Positions 1 through 7,479 of a stretch of 64,000 nucleotides of DNA are shown piece by piece; the first letter of the stretch is position 1, and each line of letters opens with the position of its first letter. Location: NCBI GenBank assembly GCA_002690045.1, contig NZDE01000019.1:40935-104934 (forward strand), in the 5' to 3' direction. This DNA comes from Alphaproteobacteria bacterium. Its GTDB lineage: Bacteria > Pseudomonadota > Alphaproteobacteria > Micavibrionales > Micavibrionaceae. Below the pieces are notes generated by a model that saw nothing but the letters and a program-made list of their open reading frames with translations, did no database searches and was not told where the DNA came from. Position numbers and translations under genes: made by a program.

Positions 1-1933
1 TCTTACGCACCTCACGGATAAGTGCAGGATCACGATCAAAGATTTGTTGTTCAAGCACGCCAACAGACGGAATAGTCAGCATTAATGCCTTCACTTCATT
101 ATCAAGCGTTGCATCGTTCAATATATGTTTAAACAAGGCAATTGTTTTTGAAGAAGGTGTATATTGACCGCCTTGCACTGCGGAATCATAACCATCCAAC
201 AATTCGTCTTCGACCAGCATTTGAATGGCCGACCAGCGGTTAAACATGTCCGTATCATTCGCAGCTAGGAAATATAACTCATCACGCGCATAGCCGGCAT
301 CAAGAGTTACAGGCGCAGAGAAACCACGCATCAACGATGGCACACAGCCTTTTGGTGCATCAAATTCGAATGTTTCACGGTCAGCATTAAATTCTAGAAC
401 TTCCGCCGCAATTTCTGTCCCGTCAGGCGCTATCAAGCCAAAGTTAACCGGTATAACGCGCGGCGCGCCATTAGATACACCATCTATGGTCGGTACATTT
501 TGTACCAGATGCAGCATAAATTTGCCGCGCCCTTCATCATACGCCCAGTCAGCCTTTAAACTTGGACGGCCACCTTGCGTATACCACAGCATGAATTGAT
601 CTAAATTCACATTGTTCGCATCTGCATGCGCACCAACCCATTCCTCTACGCCAACGGCTTCACCATCATGACGTTTAAAATAAAGCCCAGCGCCCTTGAA
701 GAACCCGTCTTTACCAAGGATTTGCATCAACATGCGGTTAATCTCGCCGCCCTTATTATACACAGTCGATGTATAAATATTATTCATCTCTTCCGCTTCT
801 TCCATGCGCGGTGCATGGACTAACGGACCGCTATCTTCAGGGAATTGTGCGCGTTTTAACGTCATCACATTTTCAATGCGCGTTGCAAGAGCATTGCTCA
901 TATCTGCAGAAAATGACTGGTCACGAAAAACAGTTAAGCCTTCTTTCAAGCAGAGTTCCAACCAATTACGTACTGTGACGCGGTTGCCCGTCCAATTGTG
1001 GAAATATTCATGCCCGATAACGCCTTCAACATGGTAATAATCCGCATCATCCGCATAAGCTGGGTGCGCAAGTAAGTATTTTGGGTTAAAGACATTAAGG
1101 CCTTTATTTTCCATCGCGCCCATATTGAAATAATCATCCGCAACGACCATGTATTTATCAAGGTCATATTCCAAACCCCAGACGTCTTCATCCCACTTCA
1201 TAGCCCGCTTCAAAGACTCCATAGAATGCTGCAAGCCGTCTTTATATTTTGGCTCGGCATAAACTTCTAATTTCACATCACGGCCAGATGCTGTCGTATA
1301 TGTATCTTCAATCATCGCGAAATTATTGCCACATAACGCAAACAGATATGTCGGCTTCAAAAACGGATCTTCCCAGCGGCGGCGAATAAGGCCATTACCT
1401 AAATCCTGCTCATCCGTCATATTACCATTTGATAAGGCATTTTTGATTTTGCTCGGGTCAAAAATAATATCAGTCGTGAATTTCGCCATATTATCTGGAC
1501 GGTCAACAGCATAAGTCATGCGGCGGAAGCCTTCGGCTTCACATTGTGTCGTGTAACTGCCACCTTGTTTATACAGGCCTTCCGCTGCGCCATTTTCTTT
1601 GGCGTTAAAACTTGTTTCAACCTCTAATTCAAAACTATCAAGGCCAGGGTCAATGGTGAGTGTATCTTCGCCCTTCACATAGCCTGTCTTCGGGTCAGCA
1701 CTCGCACTTAATGGCTGACCATTAACTTTAACGCTATCTAAATTAAAATATTCACCGTTTAATATAACAGGATCATTATGCTGACCATTGCGGGTGATTT
1801 TCGTTTTCGTGACAATACGCGCCTGTCCATCAACGCCATTATCATCAAGATAAAACGTCATATGTACTTCTGGTGTGAAATATTTAGGCGGTTGATAATC
1901 TGCGCGGCGAATGGCGCTGCTTTTTTCAGCCAT
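1..1933 (-). CDS. pepN: Aminopeptidase N (M1 family), C-terminus cut by window edge
   Basis: The reading frame is open from an ATG at 1933 down to the window edge, about 644 residues of the usual roughly 880. It is a zinc metallopeptidase that removes N-terminal residues from peptides in the cytoplasm. Visible hallmarks are the exopeptidase motif GAMEN followed by KGLN, the zinc site HEYFH (H308, E309, H312) followed by NWTGNR, and a conserved KEGLTVFRDQ block carrying the third ligand Glu. There is no signal peptide. This is the Escherichia coli PepN subtype, judged from the HEYFHNWTGNR and FRDQ context. The C-terminal helical domain lies outside the window. It sits 44 bp downstream of the LemA-like gene on the same strand and may be the last gene of that operon. 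The identification is secure. Confidence 0.95.
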   Translation of the reverse strand, partial: MAEKSSAIRRADYQPPKYFTPEVHMTFYLDDNGVDGQARIVTKTKITRNGQHNDPVILNGEYFNLDSVKVNGQPLSASADPKTGYVKGEDTLTIDPGLDSFELEVETSFNAKENGAAEGLYKQGGSYTTQCEAEGFRRMTYAVDRPDNMAKFTTDIIFDPSKIKNALSNGNMTDEQDLGNGLIRRRWEDPFLKPTYLFALCGNNFAMIEDTYTTASGRDVKLEVYAEPKYKDGLQHSMESLKRAMKWDEDVWGLEYDLDKYMVVADDYFNMGAMENKGLNVFNPKYLLAHPAYADDADYYHVEGVIGHEYFHNWTGNRVTVRNWLELCLKEGLTVFRDQSFSADMSNALATRIENVMTLKRAQFPEDSGPLVHAPRMEEAEEMNNIYTSTVYNKGGEINRMLMQILGKDGFFKGAGLYFKRHDGEAVGVEEWVGAHADANNVNLDQFMLWYTQGGRPSLKADWAYDEGRGKFMLHLVQNVPTIDGVSNGAPRVIPVNFGLIAPDGTEIAAEVLEFNADRETFEFDAPKGCVPSLMRGFSAPVTLDAGYARDELYFLAANDTDMFNRWSAIQMLVEDELLDGYDSAVQGGQYTPSSKTIALFKHILNDATLDNEVKALMLTIPSVGVLEQQIFDRDPALIREVRK

Positions 1934-1977
1934 AACGAAAGCTCCCATTTATTACTTATTTTTATGAGCTTATTGTT

Positions 1978-2610
1978 TTATAGATATTTATACGTTATGT
2001 CAACAGAACTTTCTTCGGAATCCATCTCAGATAACACAGCCTTCCCGCGCATATCATGTGCTTCCTGACCTTCAAATTGAGGTAATTCACGCACACCAAC
2101 CATTTGTGCGTAAAGTGTTGCAGGAAAGAGGGCTATACCAACCCGCAAATTCGCCACCGCCTTATTATAAGCGTATCGTGCATCGGCTAATTCACGCTCA
2201 TTAGCGTAAAACGCATCTAACAAACCATCAAGTTCTGGATATTCGGCATATGCCGAATATTTAGGCGCAAGCGCGCACATAAAATGCAGAATTTCACCCA
2301 ACTTCTCCGCATGTGCCAAATAGCGCCGTAAAAGCGTAATTTCATTCATCGCGGGCGCCACCGGCGGCTCAAGCAATAAAGCAATAGAATCCGCGACCAA
2401 ATCGCGCTGATCATGCATAAATTTGTCAACTATTTGGACAATTTCAGGGGTAAGGCGGTGGCGCTTTTGTAGGGCAACATCCAGACGCGACACGGTTGCA
2501 AAAGCGCGCTCTTTCAGCTTAATCAAATGACGCATCCATAAATAACTGCCGCCAATAAAAATGGCCACGCAGCTGGAAATAATTAAATTAGTTGTTACAA
2601 ATTCATACAT
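1978..2610 (-). CDS. LemA family-like membrane protein
   Basis: The protein has 210 residues with an N-terminal membrane anchor (about residues 6-26) followed by a helical domain. It shows the LemA layout: a DVAL-KRHRLTPEIV segment after the anchor resembles the family's 'vqlkRRhdLiPnLv' stretch, and a later 'ANERELADARYAYNKAVANLRVGIALFP' region (abridged: ELADARYAYN then FP) matches the family C-terminal pattern. LemA proteins have no firmly established biochemical role. The gene ends the sigma/anti-sigma block, 22 bp after the upstream small secreted protein gene. Assignment rests on pattern recognition of two motifs only, so it is probable rather than certain. Confidence 0.7.
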   Translation of the reverse strand: MYEFVTTNLIISSCVAIFIGGSYLWMRHLIKLKERAFATVSRLDVALQKRHRLTPEIVQIVDKFMHDQRDLVADSIALLLEPPVAPAMNEITLLRRYLAHAEKLGEILHFMCALAPKYSAYAEYPELDGLLDAFYANERELADARYAYNKAVANLRVGIALFPATLYAQMVGVRELPQFEGQEAHDMRGKAVLSEMDSEESSVDITYKYL

Positions 2611-2632
2611 AGATACAAAGCAGAGCTAAAGA

Positions 2633-3028
2633 TTATCGACACGATTTTTTATAAAAATCACATGCCGCCATCATACCCTGCGTTGAACAATTTTGCATCG
2701 CATTTTGACAAAATTGTTGTTTTTGTTCTGGGGACGTGCTGTGCCATTTCTTACGAAAGCTCGGCGTACTCATATATTGCAGCATATAAGCCTCTTGCTG
2801 CTGCTGCGTCAAATCACCAATATATTCATGATCTGGGTTTTCACGCGCATGACGCGCACGTTCACGCTCAATCTCGTCACGCGTCATTGGCATATAATGG
2901 TCCATAACCTGTTTAGGCGTATAGGCAGGCTGTGTTGAATGTGTTTGCGCATCTGCGCTAGCCGCTCCACTTATAAAACAAACAGCGCCACACACCAACA
3001 CACGTAATATCTTAACTGTAAACGCCAT
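2633..3028 (-). CDS. Small secreted protein with four-cysteine C-terminal motif (copy B)
   Basis: I chose the ATG at 3028 because an AGGGGGG ribosome-binding site lies just upstream and the protein then starts with a clean signal peptide (MAFTVKILRV... ending near ASADAQ). This gives 131 residues. The mature part is hydrophilic, and its last 25 residues contain cysteines spaced C-x6-C-x8-C-x6-C inside FCQ...ACDFY. The identical spacing and the same FCQ and ACDxY residues occur in the protein encoded at 4265-4645, on the other side of the sigma / anti-sigma genes. Function is unknown. The even number of cysteines in an exported protein suggests disulfides or metal binding. Probably co-transcribed with the anti-sigma gene 18 bp upstream. 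Confidence 0.75.
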   Translation of the reverse strand: MAFTVKILRVLVCGAVCFISGAASADAQTHSTQPAYTPKQVMDHYMPMTRDEIERERARHARENPDHEYIGDLTQQQQEAYMLQYMSTPSFRKKWHSTSPEQKQQFCQNAMQNCSTQGMMAACDFYKKSCR

Positions 3029-3045
3029 AAACCCCCCTAAACTTC

Positions 3046-3654
3046 CTAACCCTGCTGATCGAAATAATTCCATACATCATTTGTAATTGTATCATCATAT
3101 TCATAAGCAAGGCTATCAATAAACTGTTCGACGCGGCGTTCTTGTTCAACCTCTGCAAAAACAGCAAGAACATCTTCACGCGCCTCTGCAGCGTCAGCTA
3201 AGGCCGCAATATCGTCTAACGCATCATCAATAGACGCGATTTCTACAGAGCTTTGTTCATATTCTGCGCGCTCAAATGACGGTTTATTCGCCAAAAATAG
3301 CACAATAATAAAACACAAAGCTGTGGCAAAAGCATAGGCGGGCTTACTGTTCCACCATGCGCCACCAGAAAAGCGAATTTTATAAGAGGGACTATCATTC
3401 GCAGCCTGTTCCATAGCTTGTTCGCGCGCAATTTGCGCTTTTGCAGCCAAAATCACATCAGGGTTCGCCGCAGGCACATCAAAATCATCTAACTGCGTAT
3501 CCAAAGCTTGTGCCTTTAAATATAAATCCAAAGCCCGTGGCTCATCCGCCATAAAGTCACGCAGAACCTCGGCCTCGCATTCGGGCCATAAATGAAAATT
3601 AGATCCATAAATACTGCAATATTTTTCAAAACGTTTTAATGTCATCATGCTCAT
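3046..3654 (-). CDS. Putative anti-sigma factor (single-pass membrane protein)
   Basis: The protein has 202 residues and its start overlaps the stop of the ECF sigma gene by four bases (ATGA), which implies translational coupling. The N-terminal cytoplasmic part contains the phrase 'FEKYCSIYGSNFHLWPE', a pattern I know from short alphaproteobacterial proteins encoded next to ECF sigma factors. A single membrane segment follows at about residues 107-122 (YAFATALCFIIVLFLA), then an acidic periplasmic C-terminus. No zinc-binding HxxxCxxC motif is visible, so it is not a classical ZAS-domain anti-sigma factor. The role as regulator of the neighbouring sigma factor is inferred from position, topology and coupling. 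Confidence 0.65.
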   Translation of the reverse strand: MSMMTLKRFEKYCSIYGSNFHLWPECEAEVLRDFMADEPRALDLYLKAQALDTQLDDFDVPAANPDVILAAKAQIAREQAMEQAANDSPSYKIRFSGGAWWNSKPAYAFATALCFIIVLFLANKPSFERAEYEQSSVEIASIDDALDDIAALADAAEAREDVLAVFAEVEQERRVEQFIDSLAYEYDDTITNDVWNYFDQQG

Positions 3655-4268
3655 AACAACACCTCGTCACTTTTGATATGTTTCTTTAACATTTTGCGGC
3701 TACGCACCAATAACGCTTCAATGGCTTTCACTGAAACCCCCATTGAATCTGCCGCTTCTTTATTACTCATTTCTTGGTAATAAACCAACACTAAGGCCAT
3801 TCGATTACGTTCAGGCAGCTTATCAAGCGCCGCCTTTATAACATCTTGACGCTGAGAGTTTTCTGCCTGCGCATCAGTGCGGGCGGCATCTTCCCCCGCA
3901 TGAGTCATATCAATATCCACCGCATTTTGAACAGGCTGGCGTTTATTCTTACGTTGCACATCAATACACAGATTCGTTGCAACACGGTAAATCCATGCAC
4001 GCGCTGTTATGCCTTCTTGACGTGTCCATAAATGGGCTTTTTGCCAAATATGCACTAAAATATCCTGCAACATGTCTTCGCTTTCCGCGCCAGAGAAGCC
4101 CAAACGATAAACCAAACGATTGAGCGCCTGTAAATAACGCGCTGAAAACACATCAAACGCCGCATCAACACCATCTGCCATAAATTGCAGTAATTCAGAG
4201 TCTTTCGCATCCGCATAATTTTGCTGCGGTCTTGGATTATTTATGCATTCACTATTCTGCATACTCAT
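3651..4268 (-). CDS. ECF-type RNA polymerase sigma-70 family factor
   Basis: The protein has 205 residues, a normal length for an ECF sigma factor. Region 2 is visible as 'SEDMLQDILVHIWQKAHLW' followed by 'ARAWIYRVATNLCID' (core binding and -10 recognition). Region 4 is visible as 'LPERNRMALVLVYYQEMSNKEA' with the helix-turn-helix 'MGVSVKAIEALLVRSRKML' (-35 recognition). The gene overlaps the upstream small secreted protein gene by four bases and the downstream anti-sigma candidate by four bases, so the three are almost certainly one transcript. The likely role is switching on an envelope or stress regulon, perhaps including the flanking secreted-protein genes. An in-frame ATG two codons later is an equally possible start. 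Confidence 0.9.
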   Translation of the reverse strand: MSMQNSECINNPRPQQNYADAKDSELLQFMADGVDAAFDVFSARYLQALNRLVYRLGFSGAESEDMLQDILVHIWQKAHLWTRQEGITARAWIYRVATNLCIDVQRKNKRQPVQNAVDIDMTHAGEDAARTDAQAENSQRQDVIKAALDKLPERNRMALVLVYYQEMSNKEAADSMGVSVKAIEALLVRSRKMLKKHIKSDEVLL

Positions 4269-4645
4269 AACCCTCCGCCGCTTTGATCACTACATTTATC
4301 AGCATATACATCGCATGCAAAGGGCTTCTGCCTTTGCTTACATTTTTGCTGCATCTTTTGACAAAATATAACGCGTCCACGCGCATCCGCATTTTGCCAC
4401 TTATGCTCTATATCTTCACGGCAATTATGTATCTTCTCTTGATGTTTCTGCCGCGCCTCTTCAATTCGTGCTGCACGCTCTTCAGGGGACAATTTCATTA
4501 ATTCCTGTTTAAAACGGTCTTTATCAAATTCAGCCATATGCATTGGCTTTAAAGGCATAACAGTATCCTCGGCCATAGCAAGCCGTATGAAAGCCTGACC
4601 ACTAACAACAAAATAAATCATCACAATGAAACATAAGAATCTCAT
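4265..4645 (-). CDS. Small secreted protein with four-cysteine C-terminal motif (copy A)
   Basis: The protein has 126 residues and opens with a hydrophobic signal peptide (MRFLCFIVMIYFVVSGQAF). A Glu/Lys/Arg-rich helical middle includes 'LSPEERAARIEEARQKHQEK'. The C-terminal part has cysteines spaced C-x6-C-x8-C-x6-C within FCQ...ACDVY, the same as the product at 2633-3028. An additional cysteine lies earlier (HNC). It is the first gene of the sigma-factor transcript and overlaps it by four bases. Small helical periplasmic sensors of the CpxP/Spy or metal-sensing type often sit beside ECF factors; that comparison is only by size and context, since I see no LTxxQ motif. Confidence 0.75.
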   Translation of the reverse strand: MRFLCFIVMIYFVVSGQAFIRLAMAEDTVMPLKPMHMAEFDKDRFKQELMKLSPEERAARIEEARQKHQEKIHNCREDIEHKWQNADARGRVIFCQKMQQKCKQRQKPFACDVYADKCSDQSGGGL

Positions 4646-4713
4646 AATAACTCCAGTTTAGATGCGCTGCACACAACATAACTATTACATGCAGCGCCCC
4701 AATAAATTTTATA

Positions 4714-5136
4714 CTACTCGCCTATACGCTCTTGTCGCTTATCGCGAAAATTTTCCGCGCGGTCTTTAAACTTTTCGTGGCGCTCTTCACGATGCTCACG
4801 GAACGCTTCCATCTTATCATGATGATCATCACGCCGTTCCTGCATATTCTCCATACGCTCCTTATGATCCTCGCGTCTTTCTTGTACATTTTCCATGTGG
4901 TCTTGGCGCTTTTCACGTGCATCTTCCATATGTTCTCTATGATTTTCTTTGCGCTCTTTAATTTTGTATATGCGCGCATCCCAATTACTGACTTTCCCGC
5001 CGCGTTGATTTTCCGCGACCATGTAAATGTTGGTTTTATTAAATCCCGCCTCGGCTTTCGCAGTATTCGTTCCCCCATCTAACGCCGTCACACTTAAGGT
5101 TAACGCCAATACGGTTAGTAGCTGTGCTTTCATCAT
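4714..5136 (-). CDS. Periplasmic His/Arg/Glu-rich helical repeat protein
   Basis: I chose the ATG at 5136 because GGGGA lies seven bases upstream and the product then begins with a normal signal peptide (MMKAQLLTVLALTLSV). That leaves 140 residues. From about residue 60 to the end the protein is almost only Glu, Arg, Lys, His, Asp and Met. It is arranged as repeating units of about 11 residues of the type 'ERREDHKERMENMQ', which predicts one long charged helix. Histidines recur in most units, so metal binding is conceivable. It lies upstream of, and on the same strand as, the sigma-factor block, separated by 68 bp. Function is unknown. Confidence 0.7.
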   Translation of the reverse strand: MMKAQLLTVLALTLSVTALDGGTNTAKAEAGFNKTNIYMVAENQRGGKVSNWDARIYKIKERKENHREHMEDAREKRQDHMENVQERREDHKERMENMQERRDDHHDKMEAFREHREERHEKFKDRAENFRDKRQERIGE

Positions 5137-5294
5137 CTTTATATCCCCAATAATTTGACCATACAGATAATAACGCACAGTTATTAAAATACCCTTCACA
5201 TTTTCTTATGCCGCATCGCAAGGCGCGTCAAAGTTGAGTTTATAGGCATTTTCTGATAGTATAAGAACAAATTTAAGGAAGGGGACCTTAATAT

Positions 5295-6359
5295 ATGAAA
5301 AGAATTATCGTCAGTATGGACGGCACATGGCAAACGGGTGAACAAGATAATCCGACGAATATCAAGCTGATTCATGACTGTATAGCACCATATGACCAAA
5401 GCGGCACACCACAGCTGGCTCAGCATTTTGATGGCACTGGCACAAAAGGCAACAAATTAAAGCGCGTCTTTTCAGGCATTACCGGCGGTGACATAGAAGA
5501 CCGCATAAAAGAGGCTTATAAATTCGTCGTTGAAAACTATGAAGATGGCGATGAAGTTGTTTTTTCAGGCTTCAGCCGCGGCGCATTTACCGCGCGAACA
5601 TTAAACGGGATGATATATAAATCAGGTATCATTGATCCATCCAAGGTCGATGACATCGACCAAGCGATTGAAGATGCGTATGATTTTTACCAATCAGATC
5701 ACCGTCCAAATAGTAAAGCCGGTATAGCGTTTCGCGACAAATACGCACAAACAACCCGCCCAAAAACAATTCTAGCGTGCTTTGACACTGTCGGTTCACT
5801 GGGTATACCTGCACAGCTTAAAACTCTGGCAAACATCTTTAACCGTGATCATGCCTTCCACGATACACAGGTGAACAGAAATACAACCCACGCCTTCCAT
5901 ATTGCCGCCATTGATGAACAGCGTAAAAATTTCCCGCTAACCCCCATGCACGCATCAGACAAAGCAGATACACAAATCATGCAACTTTGGTGCGTTGGCA
6001 ACCACAGTGCCATTGGCGGCGGTAGTGATAATAATAAACACAAGCCGCTTTCTGACATCGCTGGTCTAAAAATGATTGACCTATTACAGCGCCATTGCGG
6101 TCTCGGCTTTGACGCAGAAAAAATGAAAGAAAATTTTCAGCCTAATATTCACATCAACCCACGTAGCGACTTTAAACAAAGCGGTGCGATGTGGAAATTA
6201 TTCGGCATTAATACACGCCGTATCATTAATTTAGGTGAGCAATTTGATGAAACCGTTGGGATACGCTGGAAGCACAACCACCTATATCGTCCCAAAGAGC
6301 TAAATAAGTTCTCGGATCAAGACAATAACTTCCCCCTCTGCCGCTTACCAAAGCCATAA
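5295..6359 (+). CDS. DUF2235 (Tle1-like) alpha/beta-hydrolase
   Basis: The protein has 354 residues and starts after a strong AAGGAAGGGG ribosome-binding site. The N-terminus 'MKRIIVSMDGTW' and the nucleophile elbow GFSRGAF are typical of DUF2235 proteins, the family that includes the type VI secretion phospholipase effector Tle1. The conserved ACFDTVGSLGIP block and a downstream His-containing region complete the expected fold. There is no signal peptide. No type VI secretion, VgrG or immunity gene is adjacent, so an effector role is not supported by context; a housekeeping lipase or esterase is as likely. It converges with the 2OG oxygenase gene on a shared terminator. Confidence 0.8.
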   Translation: MKRIIVSMDGTWQTGEQDNPTNIKLIHDCIAPYDQSGTPQLAQHFDGTGTKGNKLKRVFSGITGGDIEDRIKEAYKFVVENYEDGDEVVFSGFSRGAFTARTLNGMIYKSGIIDPSKVDDIDQAIEDAYDFYQSDHRPNSKAGIAFRDKYAQTTRPKTILACFDTVGSLGIPAQLKTLANIFNRDHAFHDTQVNRNTTHAFHIAAIDEQRKNFPLTPMHASDKADTQIMQLWCVGNHSAIGGGSDNNKHKPLSDIAGLKMIDLLQRHCGLGFDAEKMKENFQPNIHINPRSDFKQSGAMWKLFGINTRRIINLGEQFDETVGIRWKHNHLYRPKELNKFSDQDNNFPLCRLPKP

Positions 6360-6360
6360 A

Positions 6361-6385
6361 AAAAGGCGCTCATAAAGCGCCTTTT
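6361..6385. terminator. Bidirectional intrinsic terminator
   Basis: A perfect 10-bp inverted repeat (AAAAGGCGCT / AGCGCCTTTT) with a five-base loop lies between the convergent DUF2235 and oxygenase genes. The A-run on one side and T-run on the other make it usable from both strands. Confidence 0.85.
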
Positions 6386-6404
6386 GTATGATCTATAATC
6401 AAAA

Positions 6405-7325
6405 CTAACCGAAGATCTTACTAATTTCTTGCTGCACAAAATCTGCAACGGAAATTTCAAATTTGCCGTTTTCATTTGCGGCAGGAAAATAATCCGGTGT
6501 TTCATCAGCGCCCAGAACAATATTCTCAAAGCGGCCAAGCGGTTTAAGTTTAAAATCAGGGTTTGGATGCACAAAGAAGACAATTGTATAACGTGGGTCT
6601 GGCGCATCAACGCGGTGCCATGATGGCTTTAGGTCTTCATTAGTAAGCAAACCAAGCTGCATACCACCATTTAGAAGCAATTCACCTTCACCGGCGACGA
6701 CCTCATGCTCAACGCCGCTGCGATCCGTCACAAATAAGCCCGGCTTTTCCGCGCGTAGCCATGTCAGGAAGTTCAAATCAAGATGATTAGCCGCTGTGCC
6801 GCCATTTGGATAATAAATTGGGCGCATCATAGAATGGCTTTTATCAAATTTATCATCAAACCAGTGCTCATCCATTCCCATATAAAGGGATATCGGGCGC
6901 ATAACGCGCAAAGTCGCTTCTTCAAAGTTTTTAAACAGCGTCATCATCGCAGGATAATAATCAGGATATTCTTTGATGTTCAAAACAGAATCTAACTTAG
7001 ACGCAAATGGGTGATCATCGCCAAGGCGCGCACGAATTGAAAATTCTTCTTTTTTATCAACTTCGGTTTTACCGCGGGCGATTTCTGCATTGCGTGAATA
7101 CCCAATTAAGCCTTTCCATTCGCCTGCTTCATATTGCTCTTTCACATCTAAAGGCAGGCTGTAAAAACCGCGTGACGCTTTATCTGCATCTTCAAGCACG
7201 GCTTCTGGAATACCGTGATTAATTAGGCGTACAAAGCCAAACTGACGGAACGCTTCACCAAATGCTTTTGCAAAGCCTTCTTTATCTTTATCGTAATCAT
7301 TAAAATCAAATAGAGGTATCCCCAT
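6405..7325 (-). CDS. 2-oxoglutarate/Fe(II) oxygenase, isopenicillin N synthase-like
   Basis: The protein has 306 residues. The N-terminal DIOX_N-type segment reads 'AFRQFGFVRLINHGIP'. The C-terminal jelly-roll domain carries the iron ligands H181 and D183 in NHLDLNF and a later His in WHRVDAP. The 2-oxoglutarate-binding Arg is in RYTIVFF, where Thr replaces the common Ser of the R-x-S motif. Family members hydroxylate, desaturate or cyclise small molecules using O2; the substrate here cannot be told. It is transcribed divergently from the AmmeMemoRadiSam fusion gene, with an FNR/CRP-type palindrome between them, and ends at a terminator shared with the DUF2235 gene. Confidence 0.88.
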   Translation of the reverse strand: MGIPLFDFNDYDKDKEGFAKAFGEAFRQFGFVRLINHGIPEAVLEDADKASRGFYSLPLDVKEQYEAGEWKGLIGYSRNAEIARGKTEVDKKEEFSIRARLGDDHPFASKLDSVLNIKEYPDYYPAMMTLFKNFEEATLRVMRPISLYMGMDEHWFDDKFDKSHSMMRPIYYPNGGTAANHLDLNFLTWLRAEKPGLFVTDRSGVEHEVVAGEGELLLNGGMQLGLLTNEDLKPSWHRVDAPDPRYTIVFFVHPNPDFKLKPLGRFENIVLGADETPDYFPAANENGKFEISVADFVQQEISKIFG

Positions 7326-7393
7326 GGTCCTACCCTTTCTTAAAAAAGTTGTGTTTTATAGGCGTGAGTATAGCAATACTCTTAAGCCAAACT

Positions 7394-7407
7394 TTGACGT
7401 AAGTCAA
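7394..7407. promoter_or_regulatory. FNR/CRP-family-type palindrome
   Basis: The sequence TTGAC-GTAA-GTCAA is a perfect five-base dyad with a four-base spacer, close to the TTGAT-N4-ATCAA site of FNR-type regulators. It lies in the divergent intergenic region, 69 bp upstream of the oxygenase start and 73 bp upstream of the radical-SAM fusion start. Control by oxygen or redox state is inferred from the site and from the nature of both genes. Confidence 0.5.
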
Positions 7408-7479
7408 TTCTGATGCATGTTTCAGCGGTTTTTAATAAGCTTTTGCCGATGCCGCAGAACATGATAAAATAAATGTGAG

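Noticed and set aside
946..1191. Short opposite-frame ORFs inside pepN, valS, the giant gene and others
   Set aside because: They lie within strongly supported genes, have no ribosome-binding sites and no recognisable product; they are shadows of the real frames.
5295..6359. Type VI secretion effector (Tle1)
   Set aside because: The family includes such effectors, but no VgrG, PAAR, immunity or type VI structural gene is in the neighbourhood.
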